Shown here piece after piece: positions 22,616 to 33,162 of a DNA stretch of 64,000 nucleotides. Below the pieces are notes generated by a model, which worked only from the letters and a program-made list of their open reading frames with translations, was not told where the DNA came from and made no database searches. Origin of the DNA: Niebla homalea (Eukaryota > Ascomycota > Lecanoromycetes > Lecanorales > Ramalinaceae); NCBI GenBank assembly GCA_019925105.1, contig JAHGAU010000008.1, positions 1,550,001 through 1,614,000 on the forward strand. Reading direction: 5' to 3'. Numbering within the stretch: position 1 is the first letter of the stretch; each line of letters starts with the position of its first letter. The position numbers and the translations under genes are program-made.

Positions 22616-25228
22616 TTAGATCCCATCGTCACGGAAATCAATCAACGGAAACAGATCATCCTCATAAGGCGCTGCGGCCTGCGGCATCCCTCCATCCTCG
22701 TCCACCGGTTCGGGCAACCCATCGTCGATCAGCCGGTCTTGCGCCCGAGCAGGTCCCGGTGCCAACGGCATTGCGCCCCCACCACCACCACCACCATCAT
22801 TCCCCCAGCCCCATCCATCATTGGCCCAAGGATCATGGGGATCAGCTGCTGCGACAAGGCCGGGATCATCAGCACCAACTCCCCAACCGTCCACACCGCC
22901 GCCGCCGCCGCCGCCGCCCTCCCCGTCCCCAAACGCGCCCCCGTGCACCCTCCCCAAATGCGCATACACAGCCCCGGACGCATCAAACCCTTCCCCGCAT
23001 CTCCAACACATGTGGCCCCCACAACCCGCGCACTGGACGTGGTTGCACCCGTCCTCCTTGATGATGACGGCCCCGCACTTCGGGCAGGCTCGCGCCCCGG
23101 TCTTCTGCTTCCATTCGGCGAACTCGGGGTCCTCGACCAGCGACTTTTGGTATTGCGCGCAGGTCAAGCCTTCATGGCTGGCGATGTGGCAGGTCGTGCA
23201 GATGGCCGTCAGACACGCGGGACAGGTGACGACCTTGCCGTCGTCGGTCGGGTGGTAGATGGTCTCGCACCCGGCTGTTGGGCAGTAGCGGTACTTGGTC
23301 GGGTGGGCGCGCAGGTGGGCGGCGAAGGAGCGGGTGAGGAGAGCGTCGAAGACGTCGCGACTTAGGACCGATTGGAGTTCGGTGAGGGAGAGTATGGTGT
23401 CGCATTGGCTTGCGGCGCCGAGGCAGCGGAGAGGGAAGTTGGAGGGTGAGTCGGCGTAGCGAGCTTGGGAGATGAAGCAGGCGTGGTCGTAGATGTGGCC
23501 GCAGGGAGGGGTGTAGATGTCGTTGGGGGCAACGGGGTCGTAGCAGACTGCGCATTCGGTCTCTTTGGTTGTGGCACCGCCTTTGTTGGTGGTGGTGGAA
23601 GACTTTGCGCGGATGGCGTCGCCATTCAATTGTCGGACGATCCATTTGGCCCGGTCAGCATCCTCGGAGGTGCCAAGCAGAGTCATGCGGTTGATGAGAC
23701 TGAGCTGACTTGCCGCTTTGAAACGCACGTTTCGACTCCCAAATCTGGCAACAAGTTCGTTGTACACCAAGTCATTAGTTCCAGTAGGCCAGTCTGCGCT
23801 ATTCAGTTCGATGGTGTGGATGCTGAATGACGAATGGCGGATGTTGGTGACGAATTTGGCCAGAATGCTCTCCACGAGGGTCATCTTCTCGACCTTGCCG
23901 TACAAACTAACAAGACGTTCAGTCTTGTTCGAGTAGATGAAGACATCGTGCTCGATGCCGAGATTTCTCAGGTAGGTTATCCCTTCCCGCTTTGAGAAGA
24001 AGTCGAGCCAGATAATGTCTTGACCAGACTTGGCGGTATGACCTGCCAGTATCTTCTCGACGGCAGCTTTGGCTTTGGCAAGTCGTTGCACGGAATCAGA
24101 AACGATGTTGAGGGATCTGAACTTTTCGACTATCGTTGGATTGGCGCAACATCTGATGTCAAGATGACCTTCGGATTGATGCGCCAGCGCGATCTCGGAT
24201 ATGTTCGCCCTCAATCTCTGCCATAAGATTCTCAGGATAGGGATTCCGACAGTCAGCATGAGTGACACGGATATCCGGGAACCTCCAAGTTGAGGCAGTC
24301 GGTATCCGTCGAGCGTTTTGACAGCAGTCTGAGCCTCCTCGGTGGATGCGAATGTTGCTATACCTTCGGCACGCTTCTTTTTGGACTCGGTAAGTTCCCA
24401 GGCAGTGACCGTTCCCTTAGCACAGAGCTCCTTCGCAATCGTTTGGCCAATTTTATCACAAGTCGAGGAATAGGATGGCTCCCCAAATATCACCGACAAT
24501 GGCTGATGGTCTTTGCACACGTCACGGAGCAATTCCTCCTGCGTTTCGACATGCAAGTTGCCAATCCTCAGGCTTTGCATGCTGCTGTTGTCTCGCACTG
24601 TGGACAAATTGCGAGGATTTCTGCCCTTGATCTCAGACGCAGTAAGGCTCATCAGAGCTGCCCCTGCATCTGCGGCTTTGCTGAACTCGAGGACTGCAGT
24701 CTTTGACGGCTGGTACCACGTGCATTTCACGTTGATCAGCATGTTTGACCCAGCCGAAGTGGTTGCAGGGTCGACACTCAAGACCTGGGCCCCATCACCG
24801 AATGTCACCGAAGCACCAGCCATAGCCCTAGAGATGGTCTCAACAATTGGTGGCTCTTGATCATTATGAACCGACGGCGGCGAGTGTTTGACTAGGAGAT
24901 TGTCAGATATCACGTCTTGATACATGGGCATGACTGAAGACATACCTTCAGATTGTTGGGATCCTAGTCCCTCTTGAGGATAGTGCTGGAAGCGACATCG
25001 GTCGCCAAATCTGCAAGCTCCCTGGGCGTAGAAACGGCAAGGCACATGCGGGATCGCGCTGGGAGTTGGAGCAGTCGATGGGTGCAGCCCAAGACCTGAC
25101 ATTAGTTTGGGCAGGTCTCTCGTGTTAGAGACCTCTGATCTGGGGATAAGCGGTTGCACGTGCTCATGAGGACAGTTGCTGCCTCGCTGGCACCCGCCAG
25201 GACTTGTGAAGTCCCTGCAAACAACCAT
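22616..25228 (-). CDS. CCCH zinc-finger RBR E3 ubiquitin ligase
   Basis: 870 residues from the ATG at 25228; 852 if the 54-nt open intron 24892-24945 is removed. The frame continues upstream, but starting here puts the first CCCH finger directly at the N-terminus (C4, C13, C19, H23, spacing C-x8-C-x5-C-x3-H). A second CCCH finger (C-x7-C-x5-C-x3-H) lies about 85 residues later. The middle contains RRM-like and KH-like regions. The C-terminal third (about 556-775) is a RING1-IBR-RING2 module: CAVCYDP, an IBR with CPACLTAICTTC, then RING2 with CPKCGAVI and GCNHVQC. The first Cys of the last motif corresponds to the catalytic thioester Cys of RBR ligases. A Gly-rich tail and an acidic end follow. 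This suggests a ubiquitin ligase that binds RNA; the target is unknown. Confidence 0.87.
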   Translation of the reverse strand: MVVCRDFTSPGGCQRGSNCPHEHVQPLIPRSEVSNTRDLPKLMSGLGLHPSTAPTPSAIPHVPCRFYAQGACRFGDRCRFQHYPQEGLGSQQSEGMSSVMPMYQDVISDNLLVKHSPPSVHNDQEPPIVETISRAMAGASVTFGDGAQVLSVDPATTSAGSNMLINVKCTWYQPSKTAVLEFSKAADAGAALMSLTASEIKGRNPRNLSTVRDNSSMQSLRIGNLHVETQEELLRDVCKDHQPLSVIFGEPSYSSTCDKIGQTIAKELCAKGTVTAWELTESKKKRAEGIATFASTEEAQTAVKTLDGYRLPQLGGSRISVSLMLTVGIPILRILWQRLRANISEIALAHQSEGHLDIRCCANPTIVEKFRSLNIVSDSVQRLAKAKAAVEKILAGHTAKSGQDIIWLDFFSKREGITYLRNLGIEHDVFIYSNKTERLVSLYGKVEKMTLVESILAKFVTNIRHSSFSIHTIELNSADWPTGTNDLVYNELVARFGSRNVRFKAASQLSLINRMTLLGTSEDADRAKWIVRQLNGDAIRAKSSTTTNKGGATTKETECAVCYDPVAPNDIYTPPCGHIYDHACFISQARYADSPSNFPLRCLGAASQCDTILSLTELQSVLSRDVFDALLTRSFAAHLRAHPTKYRYCPTAGCETIYHPTDDGKVVTCPACLTAICTTCHIASHEGLTCAQYQKSLVEDPEFAEWKQKTGARACPKCGAVIIKEDGCNHVQCAGCGGHMCWRCGEGFDASGAVYAHLGRVHGGAFGDGEGGGGGGGGVDGWGVGADDPGLVAAADPHDPWANDGWGWGNDGGGGGGGAMPLAPGPARAQDRLIDDGLPEPVDEDGGMPQAAAPYEDDLFPLIDFRDDGI
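24892..24945 (-). other. Probable retained-frame intron in the RBR gene
   Basis: 54 nt, a multiple of three and without a stop, bounded by a strong donor (GTATGT), a CTGAC branch-like site and acceptor CCTAG. Its translation is Met-rich and fits poorly between the disordered flanks. The frame stays open either way, so only transcript data can decide. Confidence 0.6.
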
Positions 25229-25705
25229 GCCTGCAGAGAGCGATGGAGAGATTTGAGAAGGACAAAGAAGATGGAAGTTTAAAAACAGACAGAAATGTCC
25301 ACATCGACTGTATCGAGGACAAGTGTCGTGGCAATATGTCATACGCCTTGACACAGAGACGGTCGACACGGGTTATATATTTAGGTACCTGTTGTGTTGT
25401 GAATGCATAGGGTATCATGTGGTCTGCCAAGGAGCATGTGTTCAGCCGTGTCAGGTTAAAAAGCCAGAACCACAAGCAAACGTACTGAGAAGCTTGGTAG
25501 CTGATTCCTTCCTCCATGATTCTATCTCGTCCGGGTATTTATTGCATTCATCATGCGTCATTGCATAACGTAGTGATACCGCCATCACGCACAAATGTGA
25601 AAAACGCGAAAAGCTCGATGTTCAACCAGCCTCAGCTGCGTATAGGATGTTGTGAATCTCAAATCCAGTGCTATGCATGTTATTCATGAAATCTGCACGA
25701 AAGAA
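25229..25705. other. Region between RBR 5' end and RING-CH 5'... 3' flank
   Basis: Contains the promoter of the minus-strand RBR gene on its low-coordinate side running upward from 25229, and the 3' flank of the gene further up (25706). No separate gene was recognised. Confidence 0.35.
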
Positions 25706-27226
25706 TCATGTGGCCTTGGCTGAGGTCGCTTTGGCCCTATCATAATCCAAAATCCTCCTCATCTTATGCATCTGCGCTGTTTTGTACTTGGAGTATAGTA
25801 TGAGGGAATCTCTGATGACGATGAAAAGACAACCTCCGGCAATGCTTCTTCCGAATTGTGATTGCAAGAAGCCAACTGGGTACCTGTCCCCTATGCCTGG
25901 AGGTACGACCCATTTTCGAGGCAAAGTCCATTGCAAAGCCATGCCTACGCCTGCAGCAACTCCTGGAAAGAGCAAGGCCCCGAAAGTCTTTTCAAACGCC
26001 ACGTTCAATAAGATTGGGATCGCATTGCCGGCGTTTGCGGCCTGTGGCTGATTTGGCGGTTGATTCGCCGGCTGGGGAGGCCGTGGCTGACCCTGCTCAC
26101 CCCGATCATCCTGCGCTGCTGGTGCATGTGCCCCTTGTGCTGGTTGAGGTACGGCATCCGGTGCTGCTTCAACTTCTTCAATGACCTCCATTCGGATTCC
26201 GAGCTCCATGTTATCACCAAGCTCGAAATTCATCCCCTCGTCTTCTTGATTCTGGTCGTTCTGATCCTGCTGGTTGTCGCCGCCACCCTCGTCACCGGCC
26301 CTTGGCTGTATAACATTAATCCACGCTTTCTCTCTTTCTGCAAACAGGTACTGGTAAGCATGAGTGTAGGCTGCACGGAGATAGGGCAGCGCGACTAGGG
26401 TCATTGTCGCGCTTGGTGGCCAATAAAACGCGTGACGTGTAGGATGTGTGACTGTAAAGTAGAAGAAAGGGAGGATTGGCAGAAGGCTGTCCAGGTAGTG
26501 CGTCCTTGACATCAGTAATGTGACAGGTATGAAAGGAAGCAACCACTCGAGGTTGCTGTTGAGGCCATGACCAGGGCCCGCACCAAGAACCCGATTCGCA
26601 TCTTGAGTACCGAAGATGATATACACAGTATAGAAGCCGTGTATGTAACAGCCGTAGGTTATGCCTCCGATCAAGACGATAGCAGTGATGGGTATCATGG
26701 CCCGCCCTTGGATTCGCGACGCGCCGCGTACCAATTCAGTGATGATACTTCGCGGACGAGCAACGCGTATTGGCGTTTTGCATTGCGGACATTCGACTTT
26801 TGAAGCCGCTGGGCTGCTTGGCTTTGGGCGCTCAACCTCTGCTACCCAGTCTAGCAAACACGACTCGTGGGCTTGTAGACGACAGGCACACGGTGATCGC
26901 CATTGCGATGATGTCGGAGTGTCTTCTGTTTCTGCTTCCAAGCATATCCAACACTTTTTCGGCTCCACACTAGAGACCGCTGTCTGCGGCTTAGGCCTGG
27001 ATTGTGGTTCGGCGCTGTTATCTTCAGGTGTGGGTGACGGTTTGGGGGATGGCTCGGAAGAGGATGGGTGATTGAGCAAGACTGTGGAGGAGCTTTCGGA
27101 AGTGGAGGACTGAGGGATACTGGACCTGCGTTGTTGTTGCGTTGAGGTACTTTCTGGTGCTGGTGATGCAGCTGCCTGCTCTGACGACTGCTGCTGGCTA
27201 AATGCTTGTCGAGGTGTAGATGCCAT
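25706..27226 (-). CDS. RING-CH (MARCH-type) membrane E3 ubiquitin ligase
   Basis: A single exon of 506 residues from an ATG at 27226. The first 90 residues are Ser/Gln/Pro-rich and disordered. A C4HC3 RING-CH domain follows at about 92-152: CWIC, CAC, the HESC step and CPQCKTPI. After it come several hydrophobic segments in the middle (from about 178, IPITAIVLIGGITYG, and onwards) and a second hydrophobic group near the C-terminus. An acidic and Gln/Pro-rich loop lies between them. MARCH-type enzymes ubiquitinate membrane proteins at the ER, endosome or mitochondria; the location here cannot be told from sequence. It lies next to a second, unrelated E3 gene (RBR) on the same strand. Confidence 0.87.
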   Translation of the reverse strand: MASTPRQAFSQQQSSEQAAASPAPESTSTQQQRRSSIPQSSTSESSSTVLLNHPSSSEPSPKPSPTPEDNSAEPQSRPKPQTAVSSVEPKKCWICLEAETEDTPTSSQWRSPCACRLQAHESCLLDWVAEVERPKPSSPAASKVECPQCKTPIRVARPRSIITELVRGASRIQGRAMIPITAIVLIGGITYGCYIHGFYTVYIIFGTQDANRVLGAGPGHGLNSNLEWLLPFIPVTLLMSRTHYLDSLLPILPFFYFTVTHPTRHAFYWPPSATMTLVALPYLRAAYTHAYQYLFAEREKAWINVIQPRAGDEGGGDNQQDQNDQNQEDEGMNFELGDNMELGIRMEVIEEVEAAPDAVPQPAQGAHAPAAQDDRGEQGQPRPPQPANQPPNQPQAANAGNAIPILLNVAFEKTFGALLFPGVAAGVGMALQWTLPRKWVVPPGIGDRYPVGFLQSQFGRSIAGGCLFIVIRDSLILYSKYKTAQMHKMRRILDYDRAKATSAKAT

Positions 27227-27866
27227 GCTGAATTGACGTGAACTGAAACTCAGTGATTGTTACGACTGTGCGTCCCCGAAGATATCAGAGGATCGCCTCA
27301 AGATTTGTGGTGAGACTAGATTTTGGATGTCAGTTCTGAAATCAAATGTCTAAAAATGAACAACGAGATCGAAAGCGCGCTAGACGCGGCTGCGTCTCCG
27401 CCACCTCACATGGCCGCCTGTGAGCCAATTTGTTTTCGCTCGATTTCGATCTGATCAATGTCATGAGGTATTGAGTAAAGAACATTGTAATAACAGCTTG
27501 TAGTATGTCAAAATATGTCTGGTTTATCCTGGACACGAAATCTGGTTGCTGATCATGCAGTATCAACGACATCAACGCGATCATGCTTCTAGAACTATAC
27601 AATCAAGACCGCTCAATACATTTGCCCATGAACAGTATGTATATACAGCACATTTGCCCGAGCAGGGATATTGTGTATTCTGGCCCAAAAAAATAGAGCA
27701 ACATCATTCGACGTGACAGCCATGCCCGGTTGCCTCTTTGCTTCGTCGCCTGATTGACCGCCGAACTATTTTCCAAAGCTTAATCCTGTGACTACTCATG
27801 TATCGCCCCAATCGCTTTGTTCGATGTCAATCTCAGCCTTCTGTGACAGGCTTGGTGCCAATCTCT
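27227..27866. other. Intergenic, no gene seen
   Basis: Between two minus-strand genes. It holds the RING-CH promoter and the 3' flank of the sulfotransferase-like gene. An 86-codon minus-strand frame at 27342-27602 has no supporting features. Confidence 0.4.
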
Positions 27867-28874
27867 TTAAAATGGCTTGTAGGTCGCAAACAGACCTTGA
27901 ACCGAAGCGGGTGGCAAGAGAACCATCCAGGCCGCCACTCCGGCCGCTCCAAGGTACAAAGTCCACACGCAAGCTCCTAGCATTTGTGCTCCAAGTAACG
28001 CTCTCTTGATGTCCTTGGTGTCGTTGCTAAAGGAGTAGAGCTCAACTTCAGGTTTTATAAGGGGAAAGAGAAACCACAGTAAAAGACATACAGGTTCGGA
28101 AACGGCACGTCTGGCACCTCAACACCCAGGAATTCGCACAATGGTCCCCAGCCTTGCTTGACATTGAACTCCAACAATTTCTCTTTGGGCACGTTTTCCC
28201 GAACCTGATCATTGTGATAATGATAGTGGCCCGGTCCATATCCCCCTTCTGCATTCCACTTCTCCTTGATCTTGACAGCGAGCCGACGCTGCTCCCTCAA
28301 GTCCGTCAATGGGTAGGTCAGAAAACCGTAATGCCATGACCATACAACACCTAGTGCACCTGTCATGGAACGCCACCAGACCTCTGCTGAGTCACGCCCG
28401 TTGAGAATGACTTTCGCTGATGGATATAGCATCATAAGCTCCTGATATACGTCGGCGCCAGGCGAGTCAACTGTAGCCTTGTAACCAAGCATGGCGGTGC
28501 GAAGTGACTCCAGTCGGGAGACTTCATTGACCTTCTGGGCATCAAGAACGCGGCTGAACAAGCGAGACCGAGCAGGGTGCTCGAAACATTCCTTGGGACA
28601 AGTTAGTAACAGACCAGCAATATACGTCAGGGTTTTATGAAGGTGCGAAAGCAGCCACTCGACAATTGAGTAATATTGAATGCGGCTGACGTACGATCAT
28701 ATGGTGGCATGGGTCGAAGCCAAGGCGTTCAAGCGCAGCCTTCAACGACGTAGTGCCACATCTAGGTAGGCCAGCGCCTATCAATTGTAGTGAATCCGCA
28801 GCATCTGCCTTGATCGATGCCCGCTTGTGGTCCTTGAAGCCTACCCCAAAAGCGTCGTTAACAGCCTTGGACAT
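27867..28874 (-). CDS. Sulfotransferase-like P-loop protein (Sulfotransfer_4 type)
   Basis: Three exons: 28874-28695, 28591-28092 and 28026-27867, for 279 residues. Introns are 103 and 65 nt; the first has branch site CTAAC and an AAG acceptor. The N-terminal GLPRCGTTSLKAAL (from residue 35) is the phosphate-binding loop for PAPS, and ILNGRDSAEVWWRSM matches the 3'-phosphate-binding region of this family. KLLEFNVKQGWGPLCEFLG and FPNLNDT are typical late motifs. The last exon adds a hydrophobic C-terminus of about 35 residues that may anchor it to a membrane, as in many fungal members. The substrate is unknown; in fungi this family is widespread and mostly uncharacterised, and sulfotransfer has not been shown for most members. 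The joined frames read smoothly into family-like sequence. Confidence 0.82.
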
Positions 28875-30598
28875 GTTGAGAAATTGACATCTGATAATAC
28901 GGGAAGTACTGACCTCGAGACGGCAAGGTGCGAGCTATGTATGGGAGCTGCAGTAATGTTCGTGTCGCTCACGAAGGATTCTTGGTGATAAGCGAATGCT
29001 GTGTCAACAAGTGATTGATTTACGAAGGATTCGAATCCCTCGAATCCTTCAAATCCCTCGAATCCTTCGAATCCCGCTCCAGTCAAGTGCTCGACTGGGG
29101 CTATAGTGCATGGACAGTCTCTTGTTTGGCGTGGTCTCACGCGACGGCGGCTTGACCATCACTAGATCCTTATTAGCTGACTTCATCAATCACGAGGAGG
29201 TGGATCTCACTTCTTACCTATTCAAATGCACCGGCGTTTCAGCGTCCTTTTCCTTTCCTTTTGGGTGAAAACTCATGCATCCTCGATGCTTGACCGGAAT
29301 GAGTCTGAGGACCTAAATGAGCTTCCTTTGAGATATTGGCGATCATCATGTCCTCGTACCAAGCTTTGAAAGTTCAGTCGGTCTCATGATGCGGACTGTC
29401 TTCCAGCTTGAAGGCCCCCTGCAAGCGTGGTTTCAATTCAGCTAAGAATGCTGCTCTAGTACACATTAATAGTAGTGGAGCCTTAGAGCCTCCTCTTAGC
29501 TCTTGGGCGCCTGCAAACCATCGCGAAGCCGGAATAAGGTTACGTCACCTCGGATCGCTTGGGCCCCTGATGCCAGAGAGTCCAGAGTCTGAATCTGTTC
29601 GACTTATGATGAAAGACAGTGCTGTAGGGAGCTGCATAGAGCCTTAAGAGACATTCTCTTGCCCAATTCAAGATGGATAGTTATCAAGACGCTGTCAATG
29701 ATTGACGCCTTGTATTGGCTACGGGCTTTGATGCAACGTCAATAACGTGCCTTGGTCTGGATGACGAGAGTCGTCTTTGCTTTCAGTCAGCCTCGATCGT
29801 TGCGAGCCTCAAGAGGATCATTCGCAGTGTAGGGGTTCAATGAGAAGAGTTGCCATCCAAAAGGTTTAGAACTGGAAGTGCGGCCATCAATTCTGGTGTG
29901 TAAATTTCGTCAAACTTGGTTCTAAAATCATAGTTCTATCACGTGGTTTGGGTGGCATGCTGCCCACTCAACCAATTCGGCAGGGGCGACAATGGGGACG
30001 AGGCGGGAGGGTTGCCCTGTGAAGAAAGGCGGCGACCAACGTATTCTGTCGTTAGCGCCCATACCTCAAAAGTGAATGGACCTGTATCTCTACACTTCAT
30101 ACCCCTTCGTCGATTATCACTAATGCTGCCTCCGTTTCTACGCCTAGAATACATGATTGTAGCGGTCTTGTGGAATTGATTGTCAGAGGAATGCATTGGT
30201 TCCTCAGATTCTACCCCGCAGTGACAAGCATTACGGAATCACCTCAGATTCACGAGTCGGAGTGCGCCACGTGGCGTCTGCCCTGTGAGACTTCAGCATT
30301 TTGTGGTGTGTTGAGCGTGGGCAATAGATAGCATGTAGTTGACTCCGTCCCATTGGGAGAGCGAGCTCAACGCCAAGCGTCTTGGGCATCATGTCCCTCA
30401 GTGTACCATGTTGGCCAACGCTATTGGACCTTCATCCACACCTCAATACAAATCTCTGTCTCGATCTAGCAATGTGTATCGTTTCCCCTCCCCCCCAAAA
30501 ATTCAACTCTGTGGGACGGATATTCGCGTCCTCTATGTTGAGCCTTTATCCACCCTTTTGCCTCTGATCACCTATTCTAGGCGTTGGTAAGAGGCTCT
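28875..30598. other. 1.7-kb divergent intergenic region
   Basis: Lies between the 5' ends of the sulfotransferase-like gene (-) and the coiled-coil gene (+). Apart from a small 9-bp tandem repeat (29031-29075) I see no gene, tRNA or element here. Confidence 0.4.
29031..29075. repeat. Five tandem 9-bp units
   Basis: Five units of consensus CGAATCCYT/CTT in tandem. On the minus strand it is open in the 3n register (Gly-Phe-Glu repeats), but no start or gene context supports translation. Confidence 0.8.
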
Positions 30599-32636
30599 AT
30601 GCGTTCACGGATCCTCGATGGTAACCTTTCGACCAAGAGAAGAAGTCCCAACTCAAAGACTCACTCTGCCTTGAACGGTCTCCTTCGTCGCCTCTCCACT
30701 GGTACGAACTCTTCTTCACGCGGTGCCCACGGTCAGACAGAAGTGAGCGAAATGTTTCGATACGACCGATCTGCTGAAGCTTCGATCTCTGAATCGGAAG
30801 TAGCTAAAAGAGTCGAGAACTTTGCAGGGTCAGAATACGATGCCCAAACGTACGAACAGTGCCCATGGCGGACCCACTAAGCGCAAAGACATAACATTAG
30901 ATGAAGCCAAGAATGAAGAACTCAGGTCTCCCAGAAGTCTTGACCTCAGCCACAGCAATACTGAAAGTCCTCGAAAATCAGCTGCTATACTAGCCGGCTC
31001 CAACGGGGCCTTACAGCGCCTCGCAGACATCGCGCAGTACTTCGAATCCTCTTTCGCCAATGAAATCGATGTGGTTGAAGAGGCTTATAGGACAGAGATG
31101 GAGAGGGAGAATGAAATTAAAAGATTGGGTGAGACTGTGCAGACGCTGACTTATTTCAAGAGCGAGGAGATGGACAACCTCCGTTGTGAAAATAAAGAAC
31201 TCAAGGCTGGTCAAGAGGCTTGCGGAAGGGAAAGGGAGTTGTGCCAGACGATGGAGGGGGAGCTGAAGGCTCGGCATGCTGAAGCAGAGGCGGGTAGAGA
31301 GGAAGACTACAAACGAAAACTACAGGATGAGAAAGCGAAATTCCAGAAGTCCATGAGAGCGAAGAAAGCAGAAATCGAAGCTGGAAGCAAAGAGAAAGTC
31401 GAAGAGTTGAAGAAACAAAATGAGGATTTGTCGGCAATGAATGAAGAGCTCAAGCAATGTTTATCAGAAGCCAAAAAAAAATTGGAGACAAAGAAGGCAC
31501 GACATGCTCGAGTAGAAAAGAGCCTAGAGGAGGACAATGAGAGCCTGACTGCAGAGCTCAAGCAAATGAAGTCGGAGTTCCCTGTCGGAGGCAAACCGGT
31601 TGAACATTAGTCGGTTTTATCCGATTCCATCAAGTGACAATACCTACCTGCTGATGCGTTTTCAGCACGGAGAAGTTCCAGCGTATATCTGATGCCATCA
31701 GAGAGGTGTCGTCAAAATATTTCCAGAAGCTTCCAGAACGAGCCATGGAGGTAAGTCAATACCTGCGTGATTCGTGGTTTGATCCACCCTAGCTTATCGA
31801 TGCGGAATGGGAGACAGAAGCCGGAAGCTGTTCATCAGGAGTTAAGCAAATTGAATCCTATCTTTGGCTCAACGCCTATCTGGCAGACCGAAATTTCGGA
31901 GTTCCTCAGGCTGAGGGACGTTCAACACGTCATTTCTGTTTGCCTGTGCGATTTCATATGGCGACCATTCTTTCCGCGAGATAGTCTACCGAGCAAAGAT
32001 CTGGTGGGTTCATTCTTGGAAGAAGTGTCCAAGTCGCTCTCCCGGTTGGGCGGGCGAAGTGAGAGCGCGTGGAGAGTCCTGACCTTGCGTGGCATTGACG
32101 ATCTTAATTTAGAATCGAGTCGAGCAGATGGCACGTTGCAGCAAGTCCTCGAGATTCTTCGACCGTTGACTAGTCCATCCGAGCTGGTGGGATTTGAGAG
32201 GGATTTGGCCAAAATCATCAAAGAGTCAATCACACTGTGGAAAACCGCCCGGAAGGACAAGGCCAAGTTCATTGTTGAAAAGCGTCCCGATCCTGGCGAT
32301 AAAGAGAAGTGGCAAGCGGAAGACGACCGAGGTTTTGTGGAGACATCCATGCTACCAGATGAAAAGATTGACACAACGGGTATCCCATCACTTTGTCTCT
32401 TCCCAAGCATTCTCCAAACAACCTCAGAGGGTGCAACCGTGGTGGTCCACCAAGGCAGCGCACTTTTCCCAACATCCCACATTTGGACTCAAGCAATGTG
32501 GGAGAAGAAGGAGCACGAGGAGGAGTTGGCCAAAGCAGTATCGGACGCCCGCTCGAGGGTCATCGCTCGAAGGACTTCATGTCCAACAGGCCCGAACAGT
32601 CCTATGAAGGGAAAATTCTCCATGACCCAGACTTGA
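30599..32636 (+). CDS. Coiled-coil protein of unknown function
   Basis: My model has four exons: 30599-30742, 30828-31570, 31666-31750 and 31818-32636, for 596 residues. Donors are GTGAGC, GTCGGA (weak) and GTAAGT; acceptors are TTGCAG, TTTCAG and GACAG. All phases agree. The N-terminus is basic and Ser-rich. Residues from about 110 to 300 form a long Glu/Lys-rich coiled coil. The C-terminal 270 residues are a folded-looking helical region (SEFLRLRDVQHVI, DFIWRPFF) of a type that I associate with uncharacterised Pezizomycotina proteins. No enzyme motif is present. The third donor-acceptor pair and the 5' start are the least certain parts. Confidence 0.62.
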
Positions 32637-33162
32637 CTTATTTGGATGTGTTTAGTGTTCCGTAGGTACATAGCGATTCACAGAATAAGGTTCCGATTGT
32701 TAGCGTGACTGCGAAACTTGACCAGCTCAGCGCTGTATGTGCGTGAAAAGCGAACCAGGGATATCCATTGGTAGAGGCGAAAGAAGCCCAAAGGAAGATA
32801 CTCGACCATTCACCGTGTCGGGATCAGCCTGAGAACCCAACAAATATAGACTCATCACGGTGTATTCGTACTTGAATGGGGTGTATATTCGTGCGTGTGT
32901 ATGTCCTCCCTAAATTTGGGTTTTACCATTTTTGAGACCAGCGAGGTATTACTAAGCGGTCGCTAGTGCTGGGGGTCCCGGGCTAATCGATCTGACCAAT
33001 CACATTCTCTGGGGCTCATCTGTAACTTCAATTTCATATCAGAAAGACCACGGCCCAGATGATTCGCTAAAAGATACAATCTCAGAGTATAGGCACCAAT
33101 CTTCTAAATTAGAGGACACATTTCAACCTTTGCAATGTAAAGCAAGCGACCAAAACAATAAG
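32637..33162. other. Intergenic, TFC6 promoter region
   Basis: Between two plus-strand genes. No coding frame with support. Confidence 0.45.

Noticed and set aside
22739..23365. 208-codon plus-strand frame.
   Set aside because: Shadow of the GC-rich RBR coding region on the opposite strand.
25229..25369. Upstream extension of the RBR frame to a GTG.
   Set aside because: The extra residues are not conserved-looking, and the CCCH finger begins right after the ATG at 25228.
29025..29045. Sequence resembling a tRNA B box (GATTCGAATCC).
   Set aside because: It is part of the 9-bp tandem repeat; no A box or cloverleaf can be formed around it.
30743..30880. Reading straight on from the first coiled-coil exon to the stop at 30880.
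   Set aside because: A strong GTGAGC donor at 30743 and a TTGCAG acceptor at 30827 join it in phase to the long frame that carries the coiled coil.
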